Assembly: GCA_009363175.1 (NCBI GenBank) | Contig: CP045205.1 | Coordinates: forward strand, 5,208,001-5,272,000 | Reading direction: 5' to 3' | DNA: 64,000 bases | Source: Citrobacter telavivensis | Lineage (GTDB): Bacteria; Pseudomonadota; Gammaproteobacteria; Enterobacterales; Enterobacteriaceae | Shown: positions 39,281-50,672 of the stretch, one piece after another | How positions within the stretch are numbered: the stretch's first letter is position 1 | Layout of the letters: every line of letters starts with the position of its first letter | The notes under the pieces: generated by a model | The model's input: the letters and a program-made list of their open reading frames with translations, nothing else | Databases searched by the model: none | Told to the model about the DNA's origin: nothing | Made by a program: the position numbers and the translations under genes

Positions 39281-40768
39281 TTACAATGTTACGCCGCTTT
39301 TAAAGATAGCCAGTTCGCGGAAATCATTGCGTTCGTTGCAGGTCTGCTTGCCGTTGGCAAAATCGACGATGGTATCAACGAACTCATTCAGCAGTTGTGG
39401 CATCGCTTTGCCGTGGATCAGTTGGCCAGCATCAAAGTCGATCCAGTGCTTTTTCTTCGCGGCCAGTTCGCTGTTGGTGGCGATTTTCACCGTCGGCACA
39501 AACCCGCCGTAAGGAGTACCGCGACCGGTGCTGAATAACACCATATGGCAACCGGCACCCGCCAGCGCACTGGTAGCAACCGCATCATTACCCGGCGCGC
39601 TCAGCAGATTCAGCCCGTGAGTTTTCAGACGCTCGCCGTAGCGTAGTACGTCAACCACCTGACTGGAGCCCGCTTTCTGCGTGCAGCCCAGCGACTTATC
39701 TTCCAGCGTGGTGATCCCACCGGCTTTGTTACCCGGCGAGGGGTTCTCGTAAATCGGCTGGTTATGGGCAATAAAATACTGCTTGAAGTCATTGACCATG
39801 GTGACCAGTTTGCCGAACGTCTCTTCGTCACGACAATGACTCATCAGCAGTTGCTCCGCTCCGAACATCTCCGGCACTTCAGTCAGAACGGTGGTACCGC
39901 CGTTGGCAATCATATAGTCAGAGAAACGGCCAAGCATCGGGTTGGCGGTGATCCCGGAAAGCCCGTCAGAACCGCCACACTCCAGACCAAACTTCAGCTC
40001 GCTCAGTTTCCCTGGCTCGCGCCTGTCGTGACGCATCACTTCGTAAAGCTGATGGAGGTGTTCAAGCCCGGCCTCCACTTCATCGTCCTGATGCTGACAA
40101 ATCATAAAGTGCACGCGCTCAGGATCGAACTCGCCCAGCGTTTCGCGGAAGGCATCCACCTGGTTATTTTCACACCCCAGGCCAATCACCAGCACTGCGC
40201 CCGCATTCGGGTGACGGACCATGTTTTGCAGCATGGTACGGGTATTGATGTGATCGTCGCCAAGTTGCGAGCAGCCGTAGGTGTGGCTGAACAGGAAGAC
40301 ACCGTCGGTACCCTCGGCATCGTTGGTCTCTTTCAGGAAACGGTTCTGGATCTGGCGTGCAATCCCGTTGACGCAGCCAACGGTAGGCAGGATCCAGAGT
40401 TCGTTTCGTACCCCGACCTCCCCACTGGCGCGACGATAAATCTGCACGTCGCGATCCGCAGGTTGGGCAGGAAGATCCTGAAAATCAGGTTGATAGCTAT
40501 ACTCATCCAAATCGCTCAGATTGGTGCGAGTATTGTGGGCGTGAATATGTTCACCCGCCGCAATGTCCGCCAGAGCATGGCCGATAGGCTGGCCATACTT
40601 AATCACGTACGTTCCTTTCTTGATGTCACTCAAGGCAAATTTATGTCCGCGAGTGACATCCTGGCGAAGCGTTACGGTGTGGTTATCCACAGTGACTTCA
40701 GTTCCCTGCGCCAAATCAGCCAGCGCGACCGCAACGTTATCCTGCACATGGATTTTGATGTATTGCAT
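39281..40768 (-). CDS. uxaA: Altronate dehydratase
   Basis: UxaA, 495 residues, converts D-altronate to 2-keto-3-deoxygluconate in the galacturonate branch of hexuronate catabolism. The N-terminal SAF domain (IKIHVQDNVAVALADLAQGT, YGQPIGHALADIAAGEHIHAHN) is followed by the main UxaA domain with LPTVGCVNGIARQI, LVIGLGCENNQVDAF, LECGGSDGLSGITANP and the C-terminal STGRGTPYGGFVPTVKIATN. The last is shared with GarD and binds iron. It is downstream of uxaC with a 14-base gap, forming the uxaCA operon. Confidence 0.96.
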   Translation of the reverse strand: MQYIKIHVQDNVAVALADLAQGTEVTVDNHTVTLRQDVTRGHKFALSDIKKGTYVIKYGQPIGHALADIAAGEHIHAHNTRTNLSDLDEYSYQPDFQDLPAQPADRDVQIYRRASGEVGVRNELWILPTVGCVNGIARQIQNRFLKETNDAEGTDGVFLFSHTYGCSQLGDDHINTRTMLQNMVRHPNAGAVLVIGLGCENNQVDAFRETLGEFDPERVHFMICQHQDDEVEAGLEHLHQLYEVMRHDRREPGKLSELKFGLECGGSDGLSGITANPMLGRFSDYMIANGGTTVLTEVPEMFGAEQLLMSHCRDEETFGKLVTMVNDFKQYFIAHNQPIYENPSPGNKAGGITTLEDKSLGCTQKAGSSQVVDVLRYGERLKTHGLNLLSAPGNDAVATSALAGAGCHMVLFSTGRGTPYGGFVPTVKIATNSELAAKKKHWIDFDAGQLIHGKAMPQLLNEFVDTIVDFANGKQTCNERNDFRELAIFKSGVTL

Positions 40769-40782
40769 ATCAACCCCGGACC

Positions 40783-42665
<1,883 letters not shown>

Positions 42666-43967
42666 ATGCGTAAAATTAAAGGGTTACGTTGGTACATGAT
42701 TGCACTGGTGACGCTTGGCACCGTGCTGGGTTACCTGACGCGTAACACTGTGGCGGCAGCTGCGCCAACTCTGATGGAAGAGTTGCACATCTCCACCCAA
42801 CAGTACTCCTATATCATCGCAGCCTATTCTGCTGCTTACACTGTCATGCAACCTGTTGCCGGCTATGTGCTGGACATACTGGGCACCAAAATAGGCTACG
42901 CGATGTTTGCCGTGCTATGGGCCGTTTTCTGTGGCGCAACCGCGCTGGCAGGAAGCTGGGGTGGCCTGGCGCTGGCGCGTGGCGCGGTTGGTGCGGCAGA
43001 AGCCGCGATGATCCCGGCGGGTCTGAAAGCCAGTTCCGAATGGTTCCCGGCGAAAGAGCGCTCCATTGCGGTCGGCTACTTTAACGTCGGCTCCTCTATC
43101 GGTGCGATGATTGCTCCGCCGCTGGTTGTCTGGGCGATTGTGATGCACAGTTGGCAGATGGCCTTCATCATCTCTGGCGTCCTGAGCTTCATCTGGGCGA
43201 TGTCCTGGCTTATCTTCTATAAGCACCCGCGTGACCAGAAAAAACTAACGGACGAAGAGCGCGACTACATTATTAATGGTCAGGAAGCGCAGCACAAAAA
43301 CAGCACCCAAAAGAAAATGTCGCTCGTGCAGATCCTGCGTAACCGCCAGTTCTGGGGTATCGCCCTGCCGCGTTTCCTTGCTGAGCCAGCCTGGGGGACA
43401 TTTAACGCCTGGATCCCGCTGTTCATGTTTAAAGTCTATGGCTTTAACCTGAAAGAAATTGCGATGTTTGCCTGGATGCCGATGCTATTTGCCGATCTTG
43501 GTTGCATCGTGGGCGGTTACCTGCCGCCGCTGTTCCAGCGCTGGTTTGGCGTCAACCTGATTGTCTCACGTAAAATGGTCGTTACATTGGGTGCCGTGCT
43601 GATGATTGGCCCAGGGATGATCGGTCTTTTCACCAGCCCATACATCGCCATCATGCTGCTGTGTATTGGTGGTTTTGCTCACCAGGCACTGTCCGGGGCG
43701 CTGATTACACTCTCATCTGACGTCTTTGGTCGTAACGAAGTGGCAACGGCGAACGGTCTGACCGGGATGTCCGCCTGGCTGGCAAGCACGCTGTTTGCCC
43801 TGGTGGTCGGCGCGCTGGCGGACACCATCGGCTTCAGCCCGCTGTTTGCGGTCCTGGCCGTGTTCGACCTGCTCGGTGCGCTGGTTATCTGGACCGTGCT
43901 GCAAAACAAACCGGCCAGTGACGTAGATTCCGACTCGCAGTTCGATAAACCGGCGGCGCAGAGTTAG
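42666..43967 (+). CDS. exuT: Hexuronate transporter ExuT
   Basis: ExuT, 433 residues from [20 protein letters not shown], is a major-facilitator (anion:cation symporter family) permease importing galacturonate and glucuronate with protons. Twelve membrane segments can be traced. Family residues include [20 protein letters not shown] (periplasmic loop after helix 1), [20 protein letters not shown] and [20 protein letters not shown]. Longer in-frame starts upstream are less likely than this ATG. A terminator follows before exuR. Confidence 0.96.
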   Translation: MRKIKGLRWYMIALVTLGTVLGYLTRNTVAAAAPTLMEELHISTQQYSYIIAAYSAAYTVMQPVAGYVLDILGTKIGYAMFAVLWAVFCGATALAGSWGGLALARGAVGAAEAAMIPAGLKASSEWFPAKERSIAVGYFNVGSSIGAMIAPPLVVWAIVMHSWQMAFIISGVLSFIWAMSWLIFYKHPRDQKKLTDEERDYIINGQEAQHKNSTQKKMSLVQILRNRQFWGIALPRFLAEPAWGTFNAWIPLFMFKVYGFNLKEIAMFAWMPMLFADLGCIVGGYLPPLFQRWFGVNLIVSRKMVVTLGAVLMIGPGMIGLFTSPYIAIMLLCIGGFAHQALSGALITLSSDVFGRNEVATANGLTGMSAWLASTLFALVVGALADTIGFSPLFAVLAVFDLLGALVIWTVLQNKPASDVDSDSQFDKPAAQS

Positions 43968-43998
43968 CCTGCCGACGGATAACACGTAAGCAAACCAG

Positions 43999-44030
43999 GC
44001 CGCCTGCTGGCACTCGCAGGCGGCTTTTTC
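43999..44030 (+). terminator. Rho-independent terminator of exuT
   Basis: GCCGCCTGC, loop, GCAGGCGGC, then TTTTTC: a strong 9-bp GC-rich stem with a T-run between exuT and exuR, 32 bases after the exuT stop. Confidence 0.92.
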
Positions 44031-44104
44031 GTTTCTGCGTGTGGAGCCAACCTCGCGAAAGTGGTATAACAAATACAGTCTGCCGTATCATGCCTGGAGT
44101 GCAT

Positions 44105-44881
44105 ATGGAAATCACCGAACCACGACGTTTGTATCAACAACTTGCTGCTGATTTAAAAGAGCGCATCGAACAGGGCGTTTACCTGGTGGGTGATAAATTG
44201 CCTGCAGAGCGTTTTATTGCCGATGAAAAAAACGTCAGCCGTACCGTGGTTCGTGAAGCCATCATCATGCTGGAAGTCGAAGGATTTGTTGAGGTCCGTA
44301 AAGGTTCCGGGATTCACGTGATTTCTAATCAGCCGCGCCACCAGCAGGCCACTGACGAGTCGCTGGAGTTTGCCAACTACGGTCCTTTTGAATTGCTACA
44401 GGCGCGCCAGCTTATCGAAAGCAACATTGCGGAGTTTGCTGCCACGCAGGTCACCAAGCAGGACATCATGAAACTGATGGCAATCCAGGAACAGGCGCGC
44501 AATGAGAAATGTTTCCGCGACTCCGAATGGGATCTGCAATTCCACATTCAGGTGGCGTTAGCCACGCAGAACTCAGCGCTGGCCGCTATCGTGGAAAAAA
44601 TGTGGACTCAGCGCAGTCACAACCCGTACTGGAAGAAACTGCACGAACACATTGATGCGCGTACCGTGGATAACTGGTGTGACGACCACGATCAAATCCT
44701 TAAGGCGTTGATCCGCAAAGACCCGCATGCGGCAAAACTGGCGATGTGGCAGCATCTCGAAAACACAAAAATCATGCTGTTCAATGAAACCAGCGACGAT
44801 TTTGAATTTAATGCCGACCGTTACCTGTTTGCCGAAAACCCGGTGGTTCATCTCGATACGGCGGCTAACGCAACAAAATAA
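44105..44881 (+). CDS. exuR: GntR/FadR-family hexuronate repressor ExuR
   Basis: ExuR is 258 residues from the ATG at 44105 ([20 protein letters not shown]), equal to the E. coli protein. The GntR winged helix spans residues about 8-75 with [20 protein letters not shown] and [12 protein letters not shown]. The C-terminal FCD domain holds the effector and metal site ([46 protein letters not shown]). It represses exuT, uxaCA and uxaB until galacturonate or glucuronate is present. A GTGGTATAACA sequence upstream may be its own operator. Confidence 0.96.
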   Translation: MEITEPRRLYQQLAADLKERIEQGVYLVGDKLPAERFIADEKNVSRTVVREAIIMLEVEGFVEVRKGSGIHVISNQPRHQQATDESLEFANYGPFELLQARQLIESNIAEFAATQVTKQDIMKLMAIQEQARNEKCFRDSEWDLQFHIQVALATQNSALAAIVEKMWTQRSHNPYWKKLHEHIDARTVDNWCDDHDQILKALIRKDPHAAKLAMWQHLENTKIMLFNETSDDFEFNADRYLFAENPVVHLDTAANATK

Positions 44882-45219
44882 AATTTCTTGATTCGACAGG
44901 CGCGCCGCTGCGCCTGTCAGTAAGCGAAAGGTATAAAGTGTCAGCCTGTGTAAATCCTCTCGCCACCCTCTCCTGCGATCAGCAGAATCACACTTCACGG
45001 ACGTGCAATTTCTATAACGGACTACGTTGACCTTTGTTACAATTAGATGCAATTCGAATTTATGTTTGTTAGTGCTTGCTTAATTCATAACTTTTAACAG
45101 GGAATAGTTCAGGCCGCGGCTTTGCGCCGTCCGCACACCATGCAAAACATTAACAATGATGCGGCGTAGCAAACTTCTGAACCCGGCGTGACGTTAACCA
45201 ATTCGACCTGGAATACTGA

Positions 45220-45882
45220 ATGGAACTTTTGACTCAATTACTGCATGCCCTGTGGGCGCAGGATTTTGAAACACTGGCTAATCCTTCCATGATTGGCATG
45301 CTGTATTTTGTTTTATTTATGATTCTGTTTCTGGAGAACGGGTTGCTGCCAGCCGCCTTTTTGCCCGGCGACAGCCTGCTGGTTTTAGTGGGCGTTCTGA
45401 TTGCTAAAGGCGCAATGGGCTTTCCGCAAACCATTTTGTTGCTGACCGCGGCGGCAAGCCTCGGTTGCTGGCTGAGCTATATTCAGGGCCGATGGCTGGG
45501 CAATACCCGCATCGTACAAAACTGGTTATCGCACCTGCCCGCCCACTATCACCAACGCGCCCACCATTTATTCCATAAGCATGGTCTTTCCGCCCTGCTT
45601 ATTGGCCGTTTTATCGCATTTGTTCGTACCTTGCTGCCTACCATCGCGGGTTTGTCCGGCCTGAATAATGCCCGTTTTCAATTTTTCAACTGGATGAGCG
45701 GGTTACTGTGGGTGCTGATTTTAACCAGTCTGGGTTATCTGTTGGGTAAAACGCCGGTATTCCTGAAGTATGAAGATCAGTTAATGTCTTGCCTGATGCT
45801 GTTACCCGTGGTGCTGCTGGTTTTTGGCCTGGGCGGTTCGCTGGTCGTCTTGTGGAAAAAGAAATACGGGAATCGAGGGTAA
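45220..45882 (+). CDS. yqjA: DedA-family membrane protein YqjA
   Basis: YqjA is 220 residues and has the DedA/VTT domain: [21 protein letters not shown], the central [19 protein letters not shown] (glycine-arginine motif, residues about 127-145) and several membrane spans. In E. coli, YqjA is an osmosensing transporter needed at alkaline pH and redundant with YghB for envelope integrity. mzrA starts 3 bases after its stop, so they form an operon. Confidence 0.95.
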   Translation: MELLTQLLHALWAQDFETLANPSMIGMLYFVLFMILFLENGLLPAAFLPGDSLLVLVGVLIAKGAMGFPQTILLLTAAASLGCWLSYIQGRWLGNTRIVQNWLSHLPAHYHQRAHHLFHKHGLSALLIGRFIAFVRTLLPTIAGLSGLNNARFQFFNWMSGLLWVLILTSLGYLLGKTPVFLKYEDQLMSCLMLLPVVLLVFGLGGSLVVLWKKKYGNRG

Positions 45883-45885
45883 GGG

Positions 45886-46269
45886 ATGCTGAAACCGCGC
45901 ATAACGCTTAAACAACTGGCCTGGAGTACCGCCTTTCTGCTGGCGATAAGCGCCACGCTGTTGGTCTGGTCTGCGATTCGTCAGCAAGAATCAACGCTTG
46001 CGATCCGTGCCGTTCACCAGGGAGCCAGCATGCCGGACGGTTTCTCGATCTGGCATCACCTCGACGCTAACGGTATTCGTTTCAAAAGCATTACACCGAA
46101 GAATGACACTCTGCTCATCACTTTCGATTCCAGCGCCCAGAGTGCCGCAGCCAAAGCGGTTCTCGACAAAACGCTGCCCAACGGCTACATCATTGCCCAA
46201 CAGGATGATAACAATCAGGCCGTCCAGTGGTTGTCACGTTTACGAGAGCCCCCGCATCGGGTAGGGTAA
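45886..46269 (+). CDS. mzrA: Modulator of EnvZ/OmpR, MzrA
   Basis: MzrA, 127 residues, has one N-terminal membrane segment (LAWSTAFLLAISATLLVWSA) and a periplasmic domain. It binds the sensor kinase EnvZ and raises OmpR phosphorylation, connecting CpxRA to EnvZ/OmpR. It begins directly after yqjA, the same operon as in E. coli. The periplasmic part (SIWHHLDANGIRFKSITPKN, DSSAQSAAAKAVLD) matches the family. Confidence 0.93.
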   Translation: MLKPRITLKQLAWSTAFLLAISATLLVWSAIRQQESTLAIRAVHQGASMPDGFSIWHHLDANGIRFKSITPKNDTLLITFDSSAQSAAAKAVLDKTLPNGYIIAQQDDNNQAVQWLSRLREPPHRVG

Positions 46270-46417
46270 TCTCCAGGAATCCGAATCATATCACCCACTT
46301 TGGTGATTTCAGCGATTAATGTCTATGATTAATGAGGCGATGGGGTCACCCTGTCGCTTTATCACTGGATCATCGTTTCTGAATTCATGGGGACGAGTCA
46401 CAATGGAAGGTTCAAGA

Positions 46418-46786
46418 ATGAAATACCGCATCGCTTTCGCAATTTCCCTTTTCGCTCTCAGTGCCGGCAGCTACGCCAACACCCTCTGCCAGGAAAAAGA
46501 GCAGGATATTCAACGGGAAATCAGCTACGCCGAAAAACACAACAACCAGAACCGTATTAATGGGCTGAAAAAAGCGCTCAGCGAAGTCAGGGCCAACTGT
46601 ACTGACAGCAAGCTGCGCGCCGATCATCAGGAAAAAATTGCGGAACAGAAGGAAGAGATTGCCGAACGTCAGCGCGATCTCGCTGAAGCGAAGCAAAAAG
46701 GCGATGCGGACAAAATTGCCAAACGCGAGCGCAAGCTGGCGGAAGCCCGGGCTGAACTCAAAGAGCTCGAGGCTCGCGACTACTAA
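46418..46786 (+). CDS. yqjC: DUF1090 periplasmic protein YqjC
   Basis: YqjC is 122 residues with a signal peptide cleaved near SLFALSAGSYA-NTLCQEKEQ. The mature protein is a long alpha-helical coiled coil with repeating charged residues (KIAEQKEEIAERQRDLAEAK, KIAKRERKLAEARAELKELE). The ATG at 46418 gives the E. coli length, and upstream in-frame codons are not used. Function is not established. yqjD follows after 32 bases. Confidence 0.92.
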   Translation: MKYRIAFAISLFALSAGSYANTLCQEKEQDIQREISYAEKHNNQNRINGLKKALSEVRANCTDSKLRADHQEKIAEQKEEIAERQRDLAEAKQKGDADKIAKRERKLAEARAELKELEARDY

Positions 46787-46818
46787 GCATCAGACCACTT
46801 ACTCACCTGGAGAATACT

Positions 46819-47124
46819 ATGTCGAAAGAAAACACATCGGAACATCTGCGCGCTGAGTTGAAATCCCTGGCCGATACGCTGGAAGAGGTGCTGAACTCCT
46901 CTGGCGATAAATCGAAAGAAGAGTTGAGTAAGATCCGCAGCAAAGCCGAGCGCGCGCTGAAAGAGAGCCGCTATCGCCTCGGTGAAACGGGCGATGCCAT
47001 TGCCAAACAGACGCGTGAAGCCGCTGCGCGTGCTGACGACTATGTGCGCGAAAATCCGTGGACCGGCGTCGGGATTGGCGCGGCTGTGGGCGTCGTGCTG
47101 GGCGTTCTGCTGTCGCGTCGTTAA
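46819..47124 (+). CDS. yqjD: Tail-anchored ribosome-associated membrane protein YqjD
   Basis: YqjD has 101 residues, of the ElaB/YgaM/YqjD family. A charged coiled coil (KSLADTLEEVLNSSG, KIRSKAERALKESRYRL) precedes a C-terminal glycine-rich membrane anchor GVGIGAAVGVVLGVLLSRR. In E. coli it binds 70S and 100S ribosomes in stationary phase at the inner membrane, lowering translation. The stop overlaps the start region of yqjE (TAATGATG). Confidence 0.95.
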   Translation: MSKENTSEHLRAELKSLADTLEEVLNSSGDKSKEELSKIRSKAERALKESRYRLGETGDAIAKQTREAAARADDYVRENPWTGVGIGAAVGVVLGVLLSRR

Positions 47125-47126
47125 TG

Positions 47127-47531
47127 ATGGCGGATCCTCATCACGCACAAGGGCCCGGGAAAAGCGTTCTGGGTATCGGGCAGCGGATTGTCACTATCCT
47201 CGTTGAGATGGTGGAAACCCGGTTGCGTCTGGCAGTGGTCGAGCTGGAAGAAGAAAAGGCTAACCTCTTTCAGCTCCTGCTGATGCTGGGACTCACCATG
47301 CTCTTCGCTGCATTTGGTTTGATGAGCCTGATGGTGTTAATCATCTGGGCCGTCGACCCGCAGTATCGGCTCAATGCGATGATCGCCACCACGGTCGTTC
47401 TGCTGGCTCTGGCGCTGATTGGCGGAATATGGACGCTGCGAAAAGCGCGGCGCTCCACATTGTTACGTCATACCCGCCATGAACTGGCGAATGACCGGCA
47501 ATTGCTCGAGGAGGAGAGTCGTGAGCGGTAA
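47127..47531 (+). CDS. yqjE: Inner-membrane phage holin superfamily-like protein YqjE
   Basis: YqjE, 134 residues, starts at ATGGCGGATCC (47127), giving MADPHHAQGPGKSVLGIG. Two adjacent membrane helices (LFQLLLMLGLTMLFAAFGLM and MIATTVVLLALALIGGIWTL) are joined by a short loop, and a basic tail with TLLRHTRHELANDRQLLEEE follows. The family is DUF1469. It sits in the yqjCDEK cluster and overlaps yqjK by 11 bases. Its function is unknown. Confidence 0.92.
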   Translation: MADPHHAQGPGKSVLGIGQRIVTILVEMVETRLRLAVVELEEEKANLFQLLLMLGLTMLFAAFGLMSLMVLIIWAVDPQYRLNAMIATTVVLLALALIGGIWTLRKARRSTLLRHTRHELANDRQLLEEESRER

Positions 47532-47814
47532 AGGTGAACGTGCACAACGTAAGGCCCGACTGCTTCGTGAGATCCAACAGCAACGGCTGGATCTTTCAGC
47601 CAGTCGTCGTGACTGGCTGGAAGCCACGGGCGCTTACGATCGCGGCTGGAACACGCTGCTGAGTTTGCGCTCGTGGGCGCTGGTCGGCAGCAGCGTGATG
47701 GCGGTCTGGACGATTCGCCACCCTAACCTGCTCGTGCGTTGGGCAAGGCGTGGGGTCGGCCTCTGGAGCGCATGGCGGCTGGTCAAAAAGACGCTGCGCT
47801 CGCCTGTCGCCTGA
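47521..47814 (+). CDS. yqjK: YqjK-like protein
   Basis: YqjK is 97 residues from a GTG at 47521 that overlaps the end of yqjE and follows GAGGAGAG. The N-terminal part is basic and helical (RAQRKARLLREIQQQRLDLS), followed by a hydrophobic stretch (SWALVGSSVMAVWTI) and a basic C-terminus. E. coli YqjK (99 residues) is similar throughout. The last codons differ and run directly into the REP array. Function is unknown. Confidence 0.9.
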   Translation: MSGKGERAQRKARLLREIQQQRLDLSASRRDWLEATGAYDRGWNTLLSLRSWALVGSSVMAVWTIRHPNLLVRWARRGVGLWSAWRLVKKTLRSPVA

Positions 47815-48331
47815 TGGCGCTTCGCTTATCAGGCCTACGCACTCGACCTCTCCCTACTTCACCTGATGGCGCTTCTCTTATCCGACTCTCGCACTCAATA
47901 TGTAGGCCAGATAAGGCGTAGCCGCCATCTGGCTTACGCACTCGACCTCTCCCTACTTCACCTGATGGCGCTTCTCTTATCCGACTCTCGCACTCAATAT
48001 GTAGGCCAGATAAGGCGTAGCCGCCATCAGGCCTACGCACTCGACCTCTCCCTACTTCACCTGATGGCGCTTCTCTTATCCGACTCTCGCACTCAATATG
48101 TAGGCCAGATAAGGCGTAGCCGCCATCTGGCTTACGCACTCGACCTCTCCCTACTTCACCTGATGGCGCTTCTCTTATCCGACTCTCGCACTCAATATGT
48201 AGGCCAGATAAGGCGTAGCCGCCATCTGGCTTACGCACTCGACCTCTCCCTACTTCGCCGCATGGCGCTTCTCTTATCCGACTCTCGCACTCAATATGTA
48301 GGCCGGATAAGGCGTAGCCGCCATCCGGCAA
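47812..48331. repeat. Large REP (BIME) array: five 99-bp tandem units
   Basis: Starting at the yqjK stop, a first partial unit is followed by five tandem copies of 99 bp (starts 47862, 47961, 48060, 48159, 48258). Each contains a REP pair: CTGATGGCGCTTCTCTTATC facing GTAGGCCAGATAAGGCGTAG, joined by constant spacers (TCGACCTCTCCCTACTTCAC). Spacers are nearly identical between units, so the array grew recently by duplication. Ninety-nine is divisible by three and no stop occurs, so long repetitive frames are open on both strands (about 170-184 codons), but these have no coding character. Confidence 0.95.
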
Positions 48332-48507
48332 CTGCAATACCGCGCCACTACAAAATCAAAATTTTTGAAGATTACTGACAGTTTTCCTTGCTAACAATTC
48401 TCATTCTTCACGCTTATGATTCTCTCCATCGACAGCAATGACGCGGAACACCGCGAAATTGCACTAAAAAACAAAATCAGCAGTTGTGTGGTTTCCTGGA
48501 GAGAAGA

Positions 48508-48900
48508 ATGAAAAAATTAGAAGATGTTGGTGTACTGGTAGCGCGTATTCTGATGCCAATCCTGTTTATTACCGCAGGTTGGGGAAAAATCACCGGTTAC
48601 GCCGGTACTCAACAGTATATGGAAGCGATGGGCGTTCCGGGATTCCTGCTGCCACTGACCATTTTGCTCGAGTTTGGCGGCGGTCTGGCGATTCTGTTCG
48701 GTTTCCTGACCCGTACCACCGCGCTGTTTACCGCAGGCTTCACGCTGTTGACCGCGTTTATCTTCCACAGTAACTTTGCTGAAGGCGTTAACTCGCTGAT
48801 GTTCATGAAAAACCTGACCATCGCTGGCGGTTTCCTGCTGCTGGGTATTACCGGTCCGGGCGCATTCAGTATCGACCGCGTACTGAACAAAAAGTGGTAA
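48508..48900 (+). CDS. yqjF: DoxX-family membrane protein YqjF
   Basis: YqjF has 130 residues and four membrane helices of the DoxX/SURF4 type: VARILMPILFITAGWGKITG, LPLTILLEFGGGLAILFGFL, ALFTAGFTLLTAFIFHSNFA and NLTIAGGFLLLGITGPG. The motif GWGKITGY with the FA segment is diagnostic. In E. coli, yqjF is induced by aromatic compounds such as 2,4-dinitrotoluene breakdown products through YhaJ. The start (ATG 48508) follows GGAGAGAAG. A terminator separates it from yqjG. Confidence 0.93.
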   Translation: MKKLEDVGVLVARILMPILFITAGWGKITGYAGTQQYMEAMGVPGFLLPLTILLEFGGGLAILFGFLTRTTALFTAGFTLLTAFIFHSNFAEGVNSLMFMKNLTIAGGFLLLGITGPGAFSIDRVLNKKW

Positions 48901-48922
48901 GCGCTCTATAATGAATGAAAAG

Positions 48923-48949
48923 AACGAGGGGATTTTCTCCTCGTTTTTG
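48923..48949 (+). terminator. Terminator between yqjF and yqjG
   Basis: AACGAGG, a 9-base loop, CCTCGTT and TTT form an intrinsic terminator 22 bases after yqjF. Confidence 0.85.
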
Positions 48950-48969
48950 CTATCTGAGGGAAAGAAATC

Positions 48970-49959
48970 ATGGGACAACTGATCGACGGCGTCTGGCATG
49001 ACACCTGGTATGATACCAAATCCACCGGGGGAAAATTTCAACGTTCTGTATCGGCATTCCGTAACTGGCTCACCGCGGATGGCGCGCCTGGTCCTTCCGG
49101 CGAAGGCGGTTTTGCTGCGGAAAAAGACCGCTATCACCTGTATGTTTCACTCGCCTGTCCATGGGCGCACCGTACGTTAATCCTGCGTAAGCTCAAGGGA
49201 CTGGAGCCGTTTATCTCGGTCTCAGTTGTGAATCCATTGATGCTGGAAAACGGCTGGACTTTTGACGATGATTTCCCGGCGGCCACGGGTGATACCTTAT
49301 ATCAGCACGAATTTCTGTATCAGCTTTACCTGCACGCCGATCCCCATTACAGCGGTCGCGTGACCGTGCCAGTGCTGTGGGATAAAAAGAACCATACAAT
49401 TGTCAGCAATGAATCCGCTGAAATTATTCGCATGTTCAATACGGCGTTTGATGCGCTGGGCGCAAAAGCCGGGGACTACTATCCCCCTGAACTGCGCAAT
49501 AAAATCGACGAACTGAACAGCTGGATTTATGACAACGTTAACAATGGCGTCTATAAAGCGGGTTTTGCCACCAGCCAGCAAGCCTATGACGACGCCGTAG
49601 AAAACGTCTTTACCGCGCTGGCGCGACTGGAGCAGATCCTCGGCCAGCATCGCTATCTGACGGGCAATCGGCTAACAGAGGCGGATATTCGTTTGTGGAC
49701 AACGCTCGTCCGCTTTGATCCGGTGTACGTCACGCATTTCAAATGCGACAAGCATCGCATTAGCGACTATCTCAACCTGTACGGTTTCCTGCGCGATATT
49801 AACCAGATGCCGGGCATCGCGGAAACGGTCAATTTTGACCATATTCGCAACCACTATTTCCGCAGCCATAAGACCATTAATCCGACGGGCATTATTTCCA
49901 TTGGCCCGTGGCAGGATCTCAACGAACCACACGGGCGTGAAGGCCGTTTCGCTGAGTGA
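48970..49959 (+). CDS. yqjG: Glutathionyl-hydroquinone reductase YqjG
   Basis: YqjG, 329 residues, belongs to the Xi class of glutathione transferases and reduces glutathionyl-hydroquinones, releasing hydroquinone. The catalytic cysteine is in VSLACPWAHRTLILRKLKG (residues about 58-76), and HTIVSNESAEIIRMFN carries the glutathione-binding ES pair. The C-terminal helical domain has RYLTGNRLTEADIRLWTTLV. It is cytosolic and has the family's normal length. The next gene is yhaH after a terminator. Confidence 0.95.
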   Translation: MGQLIDGVWHDTWYDTKSTGGKFQRSVSAFRNWLTADGAPGPSGEGGFAAEKDRYHLYVSLACPWAHRTLILRKLKGLEPFISVSVVNPLMLENGWTFDDDFPAATGDTLYQHEFLYQLYLHADPHYSGRVTVPVLWDKKNHTIVSNESAEIIRMFNTAFDALGAKAGDYYPPELRNKIDELNSWIYDNVNNGVYKAGFATSQQAYDDAVENVFTALARLEQILGQHRYLTGNRLTEADIRLWTTLVRFDPVYVTHFKCDKHRISDYLNLYGFLRDINQMPGIAETVNFDHIRNHYFRSHKTINPTGIISIGPWQDLNEPHGREGRFAE

Positions 49960-49995
49960 ATCCAGGTACCCTTCAGGGTGCCTCAGTCCGCTGAC

Positions 49996-50027
49996 AAAGA
50001 AGGAAAAACGGGGTTTTTCCTTCTTTG
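49996..50027 (+). terminator. Rho-independent terminator of yqjG
   Basis: AAAGAAGGAAAAA and TTTTTCCTTCTTT form a 13-bp stem with loop CGGGG. It lies about 40 bases past yqjG. The surrounding CTTTCAGGGTGCC motif recurs at about 50129. Confidence 0.82.
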
Positions 50028-50243
50028 TGGTTATCAGCCGAAAATCAATGAATTGATTTTCCTGGCGTTTAATTAGGCGCTCTCTGCTTGTCCAGTATCG
50101 GGATGAGGTTTGTCATCACTCTCCAGGCACCTTTCAGGGTGCCTTATTAATTCATTATTCAAATATTTACCATCTAATCATTCGCAACTACTCTTATTTT
50201 GATTGCTTTTAAAACAAGTGATTGTCATAAGGTTGAGGCGAAA

Positions 50244-50615
50244 ATGGACTGGTATATAAACGTTTTACGCAATTATGTCGGTTTCGGCGGTCGGGCCCGC
50301 CGCAAAGAGTTCTGGATGTTTATTCTGGTCAACATCATCTTCGCGTTCGTACTGGGCGTTCTGGATAAGATGTTTGGCTGGCAGCGTGCCGGAGGAGAAG
50401 GGGTACTGACGACGATTTACGCGATCCTCGTCTTTTTACCCAGTTGGGCCGTTCAGTTCCGGCGTCTGCACGATACCGATCGAACCGCCTGGTGGCTGTT
50501 ATTGTTAGTGATTCCTGTCATCGGCTGGCTGGTGATCATCATCTTTAGCTGTCAGGACGGCACGCCCGGCGAAAACCGCTTCGGACCTGACCCTAAACAA
50601 AACGAAATGCGTTGA
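50244..50615 (+). CDS. yhaH: DUF805 inner-membrane protein YhaH
   Basis: YhaH has 123 residues and three membrane segments: FWMFILVNIIFAFVLGVLD, a central VLTTIYAILVFLPSWAVQFR and WWLLLLVIPVIGWLVIIIF. The DUF805 start NYVGFGGRARRKEFW and the RRLHDTDRTAWW box are typical. The ATG at 50244 follows GTTGAGGCG. The E. coli protein is of similar length and without known function. Confidence 0.92.
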   Translation: MDWYINVLRNYVGFGGRARRKEFWMFILVNIIFAFVLGVLDKMFGWQRAGGEGVLTTIYAILVFLPSWAVQFRRLHDTDRTAWWLLLLVIPVIGWLVIIIFSCQDGTPGENRFGPDPKQNEMR

Positions 50616-50620
50616 GTGGC

Positions 50621-50645
50621 TTCGGGGCAATCGGTTTGCCCCGAA
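50621..50645. terminator. Terminator between yhaH and yhaJ
   Basis: TTCGGGGCAA and TTGCCCCGAA make a 10-bp perfect stem between convergent genes, with loop TCGGT. There is no T-run on the plus side. Confidence 0.7.
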
Positions 50646-50672
50646 TATGATAATCCTGAAGAAAAGCGTCGT

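Noticed and set aside
47812..48331. CRISPR array
   Set aside because: The units contain paired REP palindromes and the spacers are identical rather than unique. No cas genes are near.
47866..48378. Open frame of 170 codons on the plus strand and one of 184 codons (47783-48337) on the minus strand, both made of 33-residue repeats
   Set aside because: They arise because REP units of 99 bp lack stops. The sequence is REP palindromes and spacers, there is no ribosome site, and frames are open on both strands at once.
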